Assembly: GCA_021825225.1 (NCBI GenBank)
Contig: JAKAIH010000215.1
Coordinates: 1-5,462 of the forward strand
Direction of reading: 5' to 3'
DNA length: 5,462 nt
DNA from: Pseudomonadota bacterium
Lineage (GTDB): Bacteria > Pseudomonadota > Gammaproteobacteria > Burkholderiales > SG8-39
Below the pieces are notes generated by a model. It did no database searches. It worked only from the letters and a program-made list of their open reading frames with translations, and was not told the origin of the DNA. The stretch's first letter is position 1. Each line of letters opens with the position of its first letter. This document shows positions 1 through 5,462 of this stretch, piece after piece. Position numbers and translations under genes: made by a program.

Positions 1-1
1 G

Positions 2-844
2 CTCCCCTGGACGATCACGCTGTTCGATGCACTGGCGCGCGCGTGGAAGCGCGAGCCGCAGCAGCACTTCCAGCCCCAGCGCTTCCTGCTCGTGTGGTCC
101 GTGCTGGTGTTCGTGTTCTTTTCCGTGTCCGACTCCAAGCTGGTGTCCTACATCCTGCCCATCTTCCCGGCGCTGGCGCTGCTGATCGGCGTGCGCCTGA
201 GCCGCATCGGCCCGCGCGCGCTCGCCTGGCAAACGCTGCCGGCAGCGCTGGCGGGCGTGGCCCTGCTCGCGCTGCTGCCCGGCATAGAGCGCTACGCCAG
301 CCGCGAAGTACCGGCTGAGATGTTCCGGAATTATGCCCATTGGCTGATCGCGGCCGCTCTGGTGCAGATTGCCGGCGCGGCGGGCTGCGCCTGGCTGGCC
401 CGGCGCGGCAGGACCAGCGCGGCGCTCGCGCTGCTGGCCGGCGCAGGATTGGTGTTCGCGCAGCTCGCGCTGAGCGGCCACGAAAGTCTGTCGCGGGCCA
501 ATTCCGCGTATTATATCGTCCAGAAAATCAAGCCCGAGCTGAAGCCTGGCATGCCTTTTTACAGCGTCAACACCTACGACCAGTCGCTGCAGTTCTATCT
601 GCGGCGCACCACAACCATGGTGGTGTACAAGGACGAACTCGGTTTCGGCATCGCGCAGGAACCAGGCAAATTCATCCCCGATTTCGCGCTGTTCGAAAAA
701 ACCTGGACTGCCGACCGCGAGGCGCTGGCGCTGATGTCGCCCGATGCCTACGACATGTTCCGCGCCAAAGGCCTGCCGATGCACCTGGTCGCGCGCGATA
801 CCCGCCGCGTCATCGTCTCCCGGCGCCCGGCAGCGACCCCATGA
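2..844 (+). CDS. arnT: ArnT-type lipid A L-Ara4N glycosyltransferase, C-terminal part (5' partial)
   Basis: This is an inner-membrane GT83/PMT-like transferase that would move L-Ara4N from undecaprenyl phosphate to lipid A phosphate on the periplasmic side. The frame is open from base 2, giving 280 visible residues; ArnT proteins are usually about 550, so the N-terminal half with the catalytic periplasmic loop is cut off by the window edge. Visible marks are an LPW at the very start and the family segment FFSVSDSKLVSYILP (fragment residues 39-53), which matches the FS..SGKLPTYILP region of enterobacterial ArnT. About five hydrophobic helices follow (near 29-42, 47-66, 78-95, 110-133 and 138-158), then a soluble C-terminal domain of about 110 residues. 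Internal GTG or ATG codons are not the true start. The stop overlaps the next start in ATGA. The Ara4N specificity is inferred from the neighbours; on sequence alone it could be another GT39/GT83 lipid-linked sugar transferase. Confidence 0.85.
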   Translation, partial: LPWTITLFDALARAWKREPQQHFQPQRFLLVWSVLVFVFFSVSDSKLVSYILPIFPALALLIGVRLSRIGPRALAWQTLPAALAGVALLALLPGIERYASREVPAEMFRNYAHWLIAAALVQIAGAAGCAWLARRGRTSAALALLAGAGLVFAQLALSGHESLSRANSAYYIVQKIKPELKPGMPFYSVNTYDQSLQFYLRRTTTMVVYKDELGFGIAQEPGKFIPDFALFEKTWTADREALALMSPDAYDMFRAKGLPMHLVARDTRRVIVSRRPAATP

Positions 845-1212
845 ACGCCGTCAGTTTCTCGCTGCTGATGCTGGGCGTATTGCTCAATGCCACGGCGCAA
901 TTGCTGCTCAAGGCCGGCACCAACGCGGTCGGACATTTCGATTTCAGCGCCGGCAACATCGTCCCGGTGGGGATGAAGCTCGCCCTGGAGCCGCACATCA
1001 TGGGCGGCATGGCCTGCTACGTGGTGAGCCTGGTGGTGTGGATCATGGGACTCTCAAGGGTCGAAGTCTCGATCGCCTATCCGATGCTGTCCATCGGCTA
1101 TGTGCTCAACGCAGTCGCCGCCTGGTATCTGTTCGGCGAGGCGGTCAGCGCAACGCGTCTCGTCGGCATCGGCGTAATCATTATCGGCGTCTATATTGTG
1201 GCGCGCTCCTGA
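841..1212 (+). CDS. arnE: ArnE-like SMR/EamA-family small membrane protein (putative Ara4N-lipid flippase subunit)
   Basis: The product has 123 residues and about four membrane helices (near 4-24, 53-72, 76-98 and 104-121), the size and layout of the small multidrug resistance fold. The signature IAYPMLS (78-84), followed by an aromatic-rich helix and GVIIIGVYIV, closely resembles E. coli ArnE (GIAYPMLSLNFV, then GVAFIIGGIVI). The first helix has no acidic residue (N16 lies near the site of the EmrE glutamate), so drug/proton antiport is unlikely. The inferred role is moving undecaprenyl-phosphate-Ara4N across the inner membrane for ArnT. The start ATG lies inside the ATGA overlap with the arnT stop and has no Shine-Dalgarno sequence, so translational coupling is likely. 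The extra loop at 25-50 is longer than in E. coli ArnE. No ArnF partner is visible, so it may work as a homodimer. The family is secure; the exact substrate is inferred from context. Confidence 0.82.
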   Translation: MNAVSFSLLMLGVLLNATAQLLLKAGTNAVGHFDFSAGNIVPVGMKLALEPHIMGGMACYVVSLVVWIMGLSRVEVSIAYPMLSIGYVLNAVAAWYLFGEAVSATRLVGIGVIIIGVYIVARS

Positions 1213-2336
1213 TGGACTACCTGCCCTTTACGCGTCCCTCGATCGACGAGGAAACCATCGCGGGCGTGGCCGAGGTGCTGCGCTCGGGCTGGATCACCAG
1301 CGGACCCTGCGTGAAGCAGCTGGAGCAGGAGCTGTCGCAATATTTCGGCGGCCGGCCGGTGCGCGCGATGAGTTCTGCCACCGGGGCCCTCGAAATCGCG
1401 CTTGCGCTCGCCGGCGTGCAGGCCGGCGACGAAGTCATCACCACGCCGCTTTCCTGGGTGGCCACGGCCAATGTGATTGTGCGCGCGGGCGCGCGGCCGG
1501 TGTTCGTCGACGTCGATGCCATCACGCGCAATATCGACCTCGAGCGCATGGAAGCCGCGATCACCCCGAGGACCCGGGCGCTGCTGCCGGTGGACATGGC
1601 AGGGCTGCCGGTGGACCGCGACCGGCTGTACGACATCGCGCGGCGCCGCGGCCCGCGCGTGATCGAGGACGCCGCGCAGAGCATGGGCGCGAGCTGGGGC
1701 GGCCGGCGCATCGGCAGCTTTGGCGACCTGGTCGCGATCAGCTTTCACGCCAACAAGAACATCACCACCGCGGAAGGCGGCTGCCTGGTGACGAGCGACG
1801 CGGCCGAGACCGATTTGTGCACGCGGCTGCGCCTGCAGGGCGTAGTGCGCCTGCCCGACGGCGGACAGGAGGTGGACGTCGCCGGCGGCAAACACAACCT
1901 GACCGATGTCGCCGCGCGCATCGGCCTGGGCCAGCTGAAGCAACTGGAAGCGTTCACCGCCAGGCGCCGCCTGCTGGTGCAGCGCTATTTCGAGCGCTTC
2001 GACGCAGATTCCGGCTGCGAGTTGCCGCTCGCGGATTACGCCAACTGCAACTGGCACATGTTCCAGGTATTGCTGCCGCTGGATCGCATGCGCATCGATC
2101 GCGGCGGCTTCATCCAGGCCATGCACCAGCGCGGCATCGGCGTCGGCGTGCATTATCCGGCGATGCACCTGTTCAAGCTGTATCGCCGGCTCGGCTACAA
2201 TCCGGGCGACTTTCCGCAGGCAGAGCGCATAGGCGGCACCACGGTGACGCTGCCGCTGTTCCCGGCCATGACCGAAGCCGACGTCGACCGCGTTTGCGCC
2301 GCCGTCGCCGAAATCATCCGCGACAACAAGAGTTGA
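1212..2336 (+). CDS. arnB: UDP-4-amino-4-deoxy-L-arabinose--oxoglutarate aminotransferase ArnB
   Basis: This is a cytoplasmic PLP enzyme of the DegT/DnrJ/EryC1 family that uses glutamate to aminate UDP-4-keto-pentose to UDP-L-Ara4N (EC 2.6.1.87). It has 374 residues; E. coli ArnB has about 380. The N-terminus MDYLPFTRPSID and SGWITSGP (25-32) match ArnB closely. SSATGALEIAL (54-64) is the PLP-phosphate loop, and IEDAAQSMGA (151-160) supplies D153 for the pyridine nitrogen. SFHANKNITTAEGG (177-190) holds the Schiff-base lysine K182. HNLTD and a GVHYPAMH segment near the C-terminus are also typical. The start at 1212 shares one base with the upstream stop (TGATG) and is preferred because it aligns with the ArnB N-terminus; the much longer open frame upstream is a shadow over arnT and arnE. 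One oddity is PVD128MAG, where enterobacterial ArnB has PVHYAG. Other sugar aminotransferases share the fold, but context and the N-terminus favour ArnB. Confidence 0.93.
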   Translation: MDYLPFTRPSIDEETIAGVAEVLRSGWITSGPCVKQLEQELSQYFGGRPVRAMSSATGALEIALALAGVQAGDEVITTPLSWVATANVIVRAGARPVFVDVDAITRNIDLERMEAAITPRTRALLPVDMAGLPVDRDRLYDIARRRGPRVIEDAAQSMGASWGGRRIGSFGDLVAISFHANKNITTAEGGCLVTSDAAETDLCTRLRLQGVVRLPDGGQEVDVAGGKHNLTDVAARIGLGQLKQLEAFTARRRLLVQRYFERFDADSGCELPLADYANCNWHMFQVLLPLDRMRIDRGGFIQAMHQRGIGVGVHYPAMHLFKLYRRLGYNPGDFPQAERIGGTTVTLPLFPAMTEADVDRVCAAVAEIIRDNKS

Positions 2337-2361
2337 ACGTCCGCGAGCTGAGCCTCCGAAC

Positions 2362-3348
2362 ATGAACATCGAACTCTCGGTCATTATTCCGGTGTACAAC
2401 GAGGAACAGGGCCTCGCCGCCCTGTTCGCGCGCCTGTACCAGGCGCTGGACGCGCTGCAGCTTCCCTACGAAATCATTTTCGTCAACGACGGCAGCCGCG
2501 ACCGCTCCGCCGCCCTGCTGCGCGAACAATTCCGGCGGCGCCCCGACGTTACCCGGGTCATCCTGTTCAACGGCAATTTCGGCCAGCACATGGCGATCAT
2601 GGCCGGTTTCGAACGGGTGCGCGGCCGGCGCATCGTCACCCTGGACGCAGACCTGCAGAACCCGCCCGAGGAAATCGGCAAGCTGGTCGCCAAGATGGAC
2701 GAAGGCTACGATTACGTCGGCAGCATACGCCGCATGCGCCGGGACACCGCTTTCCGCCGCTACGCCTCCAAAGCGATGAACCTGGTGCGCGAGCGCATCA
2801 CGCACATACAAATGACCGACCAGGGCTGCATGCTGCGTGCCTACAGCCGCGACATCGTCGATGCCATCAACGGCTGCCGCGAAATCAGCACCTATATCCC
2901 GGCGCTGGCCTACACCTTCGCCCAGCGCCCGGTCGAAATCGAAGTCGCGCACGAGGAGCGCGCCGCGGGCGAATCGAAGTATTCGCTGTACAAGCTGATC
3001 CGGCTCAATTTCGACCTGGTCACCGCGTTCTCGCTGGTGCCGCTGCAGATGTATTCGCTCGCGGGCATGCTGATTTCGCTGCTGTCCATCCTGTTCGTGG
3101 GCTACCTCGCGGTGCGCCGGCTGCTGGTCGGCCCGGAAGCCGAAGGCGTGTTCACGCTGTTCGGCATCGTCTTTTTCCTGCTCGGCATCGCCTTGTTCGG
3201 CATCGGCCTCCTGGGCGAGTACGTCGGGCGCATTTCGCAGCAGGTGCGCCAGCGGCCGCGCTATCTGATTCAGGCGGTGCTGGAACAGCGCCCGGGCGAC
3301 GCGGCGCCGCTCCCGAACGCGGAAGCGGCCCGGGGTGATCTTCCCTAA
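2362..3348 (+). CDS. arnC: Undecaprenyl-phosphate 4-deoxy-4-formamido-L-arabinose transferase ArnC
   Basis: This is an inner-membrane GT2 glycosyltransferase that moves Ara4FN from UDP to undecaprenyl phosphate at the cytoplasmic face (EC 2.4.2.53). It has 328 residues, against 322 in E. coli. The GT-A domain comes first: SVIIPVYNEEQ (6-16), VNDGSRD (41-47), GQHMAIMAGF (74-83) and the metal-binding TLDADLQNPPEE (93-104, D95 and D97). GCMLRAY (155-161) and GESKYSLYKLI (203-213) are family marks. Two membrane helices follow (about 226-250 and 263-285), then LLGEYVGRI and the RPRY tail. The start ATG at 2362 lies 25 bases after arnB and aligns with the family N-terminus; no good Shine-Dalgarno sequence precedes it. 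The last 20 or so residues (Pro/Ala-rich) do not match E. coli ArnC. Related dolichol-phosphate-sugar synthases and GtrB-like enzymes share the layout, but the match to ArnC is strong throughout and the neighbours agree. Confidence 0.93.
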   Translation: MNIELSVIIPVYNEEQGLAALFARLYQALDALQLPYEIIFVNDGSRDRSAALLREQFRRRPDVTRVILFNGNFGQHMAIMAGFERVRGRRIVTLDADLQNPPEEIGKLVAKMDEGYDYVGSIRRMRRDTAFRRYASKAMNLVRERITHIQMTDQGCMLRAYSRDIVDAINGCREISTYIPALAYTFAQRPVEIEVAHEERAAGESKYSLYKLIRLNFDLVTAFSLVPLQMYSLAGMLISLLSILFVGYLAVRRLLVGPEAEGVFTLFGIVFFLLGIALFGIGLLGEYVGRISQQVRQRPRYLIQAVLEQRPGDAAPLPNAEAARGDLP

Positions 3349-3369
3349 TCCGTTCGCACCGCAGCTCCC

Positions 3370-4281
3370 ATGACGTCGGCCGTAGTCTTTGCCTACCACA
3401 ACGTCGGCGTGCGCTGCCTTTCGGTGCTGCTCGCGCAAGGGCTGCGCGTGGCGCTGGTGGTGACCCACACGGACAAGCCGGGCGAGAATATCTGGTTCGA
3501 CAGCGTCGAGGCTCTCGCGCGGAAGCACGCGCTGCCTGCAATCACGCCCGAGGACCCGAACGATGCGGCAGTCGTCGCGCGCATCCGGGCACTTGCGCCC
3601 GATTTCCTGTTCTCCTTTTACTACCGCAACATGCTCGGCCCCGAGCTGCTCGCCCTGCCGCGGCGCGGCGCCTACAACATGCATGGGTCCCTTTTGCCGC
3701 AGTACCGCGGACGCGTGCCGGTCAATTGGGCCGTGATCATGGGCGAAACCCAAACCGGGGCCACGCTGCACCAGATGGTGGCCAAGCCCGATGCGGGCGG
3801 CATCGTCGACCAGCAGGCCGTGTCCATAGGCCCGGACGACACGGCGGCCGAGGTATTCGGCAAGGTCACCGAGGCGGCGGAGCGGGTGCTCGCGCGCGCG
3901 CTGCCGCAGCTGATTGCAGGCACCGTGCGGATTACGCCGCAGGATCTCGGCCAGGGCCGCTATTACGGCGGACGCAAGCCGGAGGACGGACGCATCGACT
4001 GGACCCGCAGCGCGCAGGACGTGCACAATCTGGTGCGCGGCGTCGCTCCGCCCTATCCGGGCGCATTTACCAGGATAGGCGCCCTGACCCTGCGCGTGCT
4101 GCGCACCCGGCTGGAACCAAATAGGCGCCCTAGAAGCGGCGCACCTGGGTTATATTTCGAAGCGGGCTCGTTCTTCGCCGATTGCGGCGACGGCAAGGTA
4201 CTGCGCATCCTGGAACTGGAAGCGCAGGACGGCAGGCTCGATCCCGCAGCGTTCGCCCAAAAACAAATTACCACTGTGTGA
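3370..4281 (+). CDS. arnA: UDP-4-amino-4-deoxy-L-arabinose formyltransferase (stand-alone ArnA N-terminal domain)
   Basis: This cytoplasmic enzyme would transfer a formyl group from N10-formyltetrahydrofolate to UDP-L-Ara4N (EC 2.1.2.13). It has 303 residues, about the length of the formyltransferase half of E. coli ArnA. VVFAYHNVG (5-13) and THTDKPGE (32-39) match ArnA. SFYYRNML (82-89) and the core YNMHGSLLPQYRGR (102-115) carry N103 and H105, and PDAGGIV (140-146) carries D141; these correspond to the catalytic N102, H104 and D140 of E. coli ArnA. The C-terminal third (about 205-303) is the FMT-type OB-fold region, including PYPGAF and CGDG. No dehydrogenase domain is fused; that activity is the next gene, four bases downstream. 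The start lies 21 bases after the arnC stop, with no clear Shine-Dalgarno sequence. Codons 251-262 contain an unusual run of rare codons (AGG, CCT, AGA, CCT, GGG, TTA). A generic methionyl-tRNA formyltransferase is unlikely given the ArnA-like N-terminus and context. Confidence 0.92.
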   Translation: MTSAVVFAYHNVGVRCLSVLLAQGLRVALVVTHTDKPGENIWFDSVEALARKHALPAITPEDPNDAAVVARIRALAPDFLFSFYYRNMLGPELLALPRRGAYNMHGSLLPQYRGRVPVNWAVIMGETQTGATLHQMVAKPDAGGIVDQQAVSIGPDDTAAEVFGKVTEAAERVLARALPQLIAGTVRITPQDLGQGRYYGGRKPEDGRIDWTRSAQDVHNLVRGVAPPYPGAFTRIGALTLRVLRTRLEPNRRPRSGAPGLYFEAGSFFADCGDGKVLRILELEAQDGRLDPAAFAQKQITTV

Positions 4282-4285
4282 CCAA

Positions 4286-5329
4286 ATGAAAAAAATCCTG
4301 ATACTCGGCGTCAACGGCTTCATCGGCCACCACCTGTCCCAGCGCATCATCGCCAAGACCGACTGGGAGGTCTACGGCATGGACATGCAGACCGAACGCA
4401 TCTCCGACCTGCTCGGCGAGAAGCGCTTCCATTTCTTCGAAGGCGACATCACCATCAACAAGGAATGGATCGAATACCACGTGCGCAAGTGCGACACGGT
4501 GCTGCCGCTGGTGGCGATCGCGACACCGGCGACCTACGTGAAACAGCCGCTCAAGGTGTTCGAGCTCGACTTCGAAGCCAACCTGCCGATCATCCGCTCC
4601 GCGGTCAAATACAAGAAACGCGTGGTTTTCCCCTCCACCTCCGAGGTCTACGGCATGTGCCACGACAGCGAGTTCGACCCGGAGTCCTCCGAGCTCGTGC
4701 TCGGGCCGATCAACAAGCCGCGCTGGATCTATTCCTGCGCCAAGCAGTTGATGGACCGGGTAATCCACGCCTACGGCATGCAGGAGGGCCTGGACTACAC
4801 GCTGTTCCGGCCGTTCAACTGGATCGGCGCCGGGCTGGACTCGATCCACACGCCGAAGGAAGGCAGCTCGCGCGTGATCACCCAGTTCCTCGGCCACATC
4901 GTGCGCGGCGAGAACATCAAGCTCGTCGACGGCGGCAGCCAGAAGCGCGCCTTCACCTACATCGACGACGGTATCGACGCGCTGCTCAAGATCATCGACA
5001 ATCCGGCGCGCGTGGCAAGCGGCAAGATTTACAACATCGGCAATCCAAAAAACAATTACTCGGTCAAGCAGCTTGCCGAGATGATGCTGAAACTGGCGCT
5101 GGAATACCCCGAATACCGCACTCACGCGAAGAAGGTGAAGCTGGTCAAAACCAGCTCGGCGCAATATTACGGCAAAGGCTACCAGGACGTGCAAAACCGC
5201 GTGCCGAAGATCACCAATACCTGCAAGGATCTCTCCTGGAAGCCCACGGTCACCATGCAGCAGGCGATGAAGCACATTTTCGACTTCTATCGCGGCCACG
5301 TCGCCGAAGCGCGCCACCTCATGGATTGA
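4286..5329 (+). CDS. arnA: UDP-glucuronate decarboxylating dehydrogenase (stand-alone ArnA C-terminal domain)
   Basis: This cytoplasmic short-chain dehydrogenase of the extended SDR type oxidises UDP-glucuronate with NAD+ and decarboxylates it to UDP-4-keto-pentose, the first step of the pathway (EC 1.1.1.305). It has 347 residues. The Rossmann motif GVNGFIG is at 8-14, and D33 at the end of strand 2 fits NAD+ use. FPSTSEVYGM (115-124) gives S119 and E120, IYSCAKQ (148-154) gives Y149 and K153, and R305 lies after YYGKGYQDV (294-302). These line up at a constant offset with S433, E434, Y463, K467 and R619 of E. coli ArnA, so the decarboxylase residues are intact. NKPRWIY and RPFNWIG are further ArnA marks. 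The start ATG sits four bases after the formyltransferase stop in an A-rich patch with no Shine-Dalgarno sequence, which suggests coupled translation. The gene is in a different frame from the formyltransferase, with a complete N-terminus. It differs from plain UDP-xylose synthases by keeping the ArnA-type E120 and R305. Confidence 0.93.
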   Translation: MKKILILGVNGFIGHHLSQRIIAKTDWEVYGMDMQTERISDLLGEKRFHFFEGDITINKEWIEYHVRKCDTVLPLVAIATPATYVKQPLKVFELDFEANLPIIRSAVKYKKRVVFPSTSEVYGMCHDSEFDPESSELVLGPINKPRWIYSCAKQLMDRVIHAYGMQEGLDYTLFRPFNWIGAGLDSIHTPKEGSSRVITQFLGHIVRGENIKLVDGGSQKRAFTYIDDGIDALLKIIDNPARVASGKIYNIGNPKNNYSVKQLAEMMLKLALEYPEYRTHAKKVKLVKTSSAQYYGKGYQDVQNRVPKITNTCKDLSWKPTVTMQQAMKHIFDFYRGHVAEARHLMD

Positions 5330-5345
5330 AACAGATTAGATATAC

Positions 5346-5437
5346 CGCGGACGGAATAAGTGGGGTTTTATCCAAGGTCCTCGATAGCGCACGGATGTGC
5401 TTTTCATCGGTGCGCTATCGAGGATCCGCGCGGACGG
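5346..5437 (+). repeat. 9-bp direct repeat flanking the long hairpin
   Basis: CGCGGACGG occurs at 5346-5354 and again at 5429-5437, one copy on each side of the long hairpin. Both copies are complementary to 5442-5450, so the right arm of the second hairpin could pair with either. The first option would enclose the long hairpin in an outer stem. Confidence 0.7.
5376..5426 (+). repeat. Long inverted repeat / hairpin downstream of the operon
   Basis: A perfect 15-bp stem pairs TCCTCGATAGCGCAC (5378-5392) with GTGCGCTATCGAGGA (5410-5424). It extends outward by a G-U and a G-C pair. Inward, after one G-G mismatch, four more pairs form (5394-5397 with 5405-5408), leaving a 7-base loop. It begins 46 bases after the last stop codon. 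No T-run follows on either strand, so it is not a textbook intrinsic terminator. Possible roles are a 3' mRNA-stabilising hairpin, a terminator that does not need a U-tract, or a palindromic repeat element. The structure is certain; the role is not. Confidence 0.8.
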
Positions 5438-5451
5438 GCCACCGTCCGCGC
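5428..5451 (+). terminator. Second GC-rich hairpin, possible terminator or attenuator stem
   Basis: A perfect 10-bp stem pairs GCGCGGACGG (5428-5437) with CCGTCCGCGC (5442-5451) around a GCCA tetraloop, directly after the first hairpin. Only 11 bases of sequence remain after it, with no T-run, so terminator function is a guess based on its position after the operon. A further copy of the left arm occurs at 5346-5354. Confidence 0.45.
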
Positions 5452-5462
5452 AAGTTCGGGCG

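Larger units (their letters stand above)
5330..5462. other. Non-coding 3' intergenic region
   Basis: No ORF, tRNA-like structure or recognisable gene start is seen here. The first 45 or so bases are less GC-rich than the operon (AT-rich segments near 5330-5344 and 5355-5374); the rest is taken up by the hairpins. No deformylase gene (arnD) begins here. The region reaches the window edge, so it may be the operon's 3' end, the leader of another gene, or both. Confidence 0.75.

Noticed and set aside
744..1211. Possible N-terminal extension of ArnB in the same open frame
   Set aside because: The translation upstream of 1212 resembles no aminotransferase and overlaps arnT and arnE; the family N-terminus begins at the ATG at 1212.
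1196..2365. 389-codon plus-strand open frame in another frame over arnB
   Set aside because: The translation is Arg/Ala/Gly/His-rich and out of frame with the clear ArnB protein.
1191..2399. 402-codon minus-strand open frame opposite arnB
   Set aside because: It is a shadow of arnB codon bias, with no recognisable motifs and biased composition.
2314..4026. 570-codon open frame on the minus strand across arnB, arnC and the formyltransferase gene
   Set aside because: It is antisense to three well-supported genes, crosses their junctions and has a His/Arg/Ala/Gln-rich low-quality composition typical of the antisense shadow of GC-rich genes.
4268..5317. 349-codon minus-strand open frame opposite the dehydrogenase gene
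   Set aside because: It covers almost exactly the real gene on the other strand and has no family motif; it is a GC-bias shadow.
5326..5346. Possible promoter: TTGAAA with a downstream TATACC
   Set aside because: The spacing between the two hexamers is only about 9 bases, and no suitable -10 lies 16-18 bases from TTGAAA.
5376..5451. CRISPR-like or insertion-sequence end reading of the hairpin array
   Set aside because: There are no regularly spaced repeats, no transposase fragment and no target-site duplication visible; it is better described simply as tandem hairpins.
5330..5462. PmrA-type operator (paired CTTAAT half-sites) or other known regulator box
   Set aside because: No such half-sites are seen; the operon promoter is presumably upstream of the window.

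Overview
The window carries most of an L-Ara4N (4-amino-4-deoxy-L-arabinose) lipid A modification operon. All genes lie on the + strand, and almost every base up to 5329 is coding. High GC, strong G/C third-position bias and the protein style suggest a proteobacterium, most likely a betaproteobacterium. The genus cannot be named from this window, and the proteobacterial call is an inference from codon style and gene families.

Layout: 2-844 is the C-terminal part of an ArnT-type lipid A glycosyltransferase, whose start lies outside the window. 841-1212 is a small four-helix SMR/EamA-type protein resembling ArnE. 1212-2336 is the PLP aminotransferase ArnB. 2362-3348 is the undecaprenyl-phosphate glycosyltransferase ArnC. 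3370-4281 is a stand-alone formyltransferase equal to the N-terminal half of enterobacterial ArnA. 4286-5329 is a stand-alone UDP-glucuronate decarboxylating dehydrogenase equal to the C-terminal half of ArnA. 5330-5462 is non-coding and holds two tandem perfect-stem hairpins, with a third repeat copy that could pair alternatively.

Pathway: the dehydrogenase oxidises and decarboxylates UDP-glucuronate to UDP-4-keto-pentose. ArnB aminates this to UDP-L-Ara4N, and the formyltransferase makes UDP-L-Ara4FN. ArnC moves Ara4FN to undecaprenyl phosphate on the cytoplasmic face. After deformylation (ArnD, not in this window), the ArnE-like protein would help flip the lipid carrier, and ArnT would transfer Ara4N to lipid A at the periplasmic face. 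The usual result is lower negative charge on lipopolysaccharide and resistance to polymyxin and cationic peptides.

Compared with the enterobacterial order B-C-A-D-T-E-F, this locus is rearranged (T-E-B-C-A-A). ArnA is split into two genes, only one flippase subunit is seen, and ArnD is missing from the visible 3' end. The genes overlap or sit within 25 bases of each other, so one transcript is likely. None of the five visible start codons has a convincing Shine-Dalgarno sequence. I see no wholly new system; the points most worth checking are the missing ArnD, the split ArnA, the leader-less starts and the 3' hairpin array.
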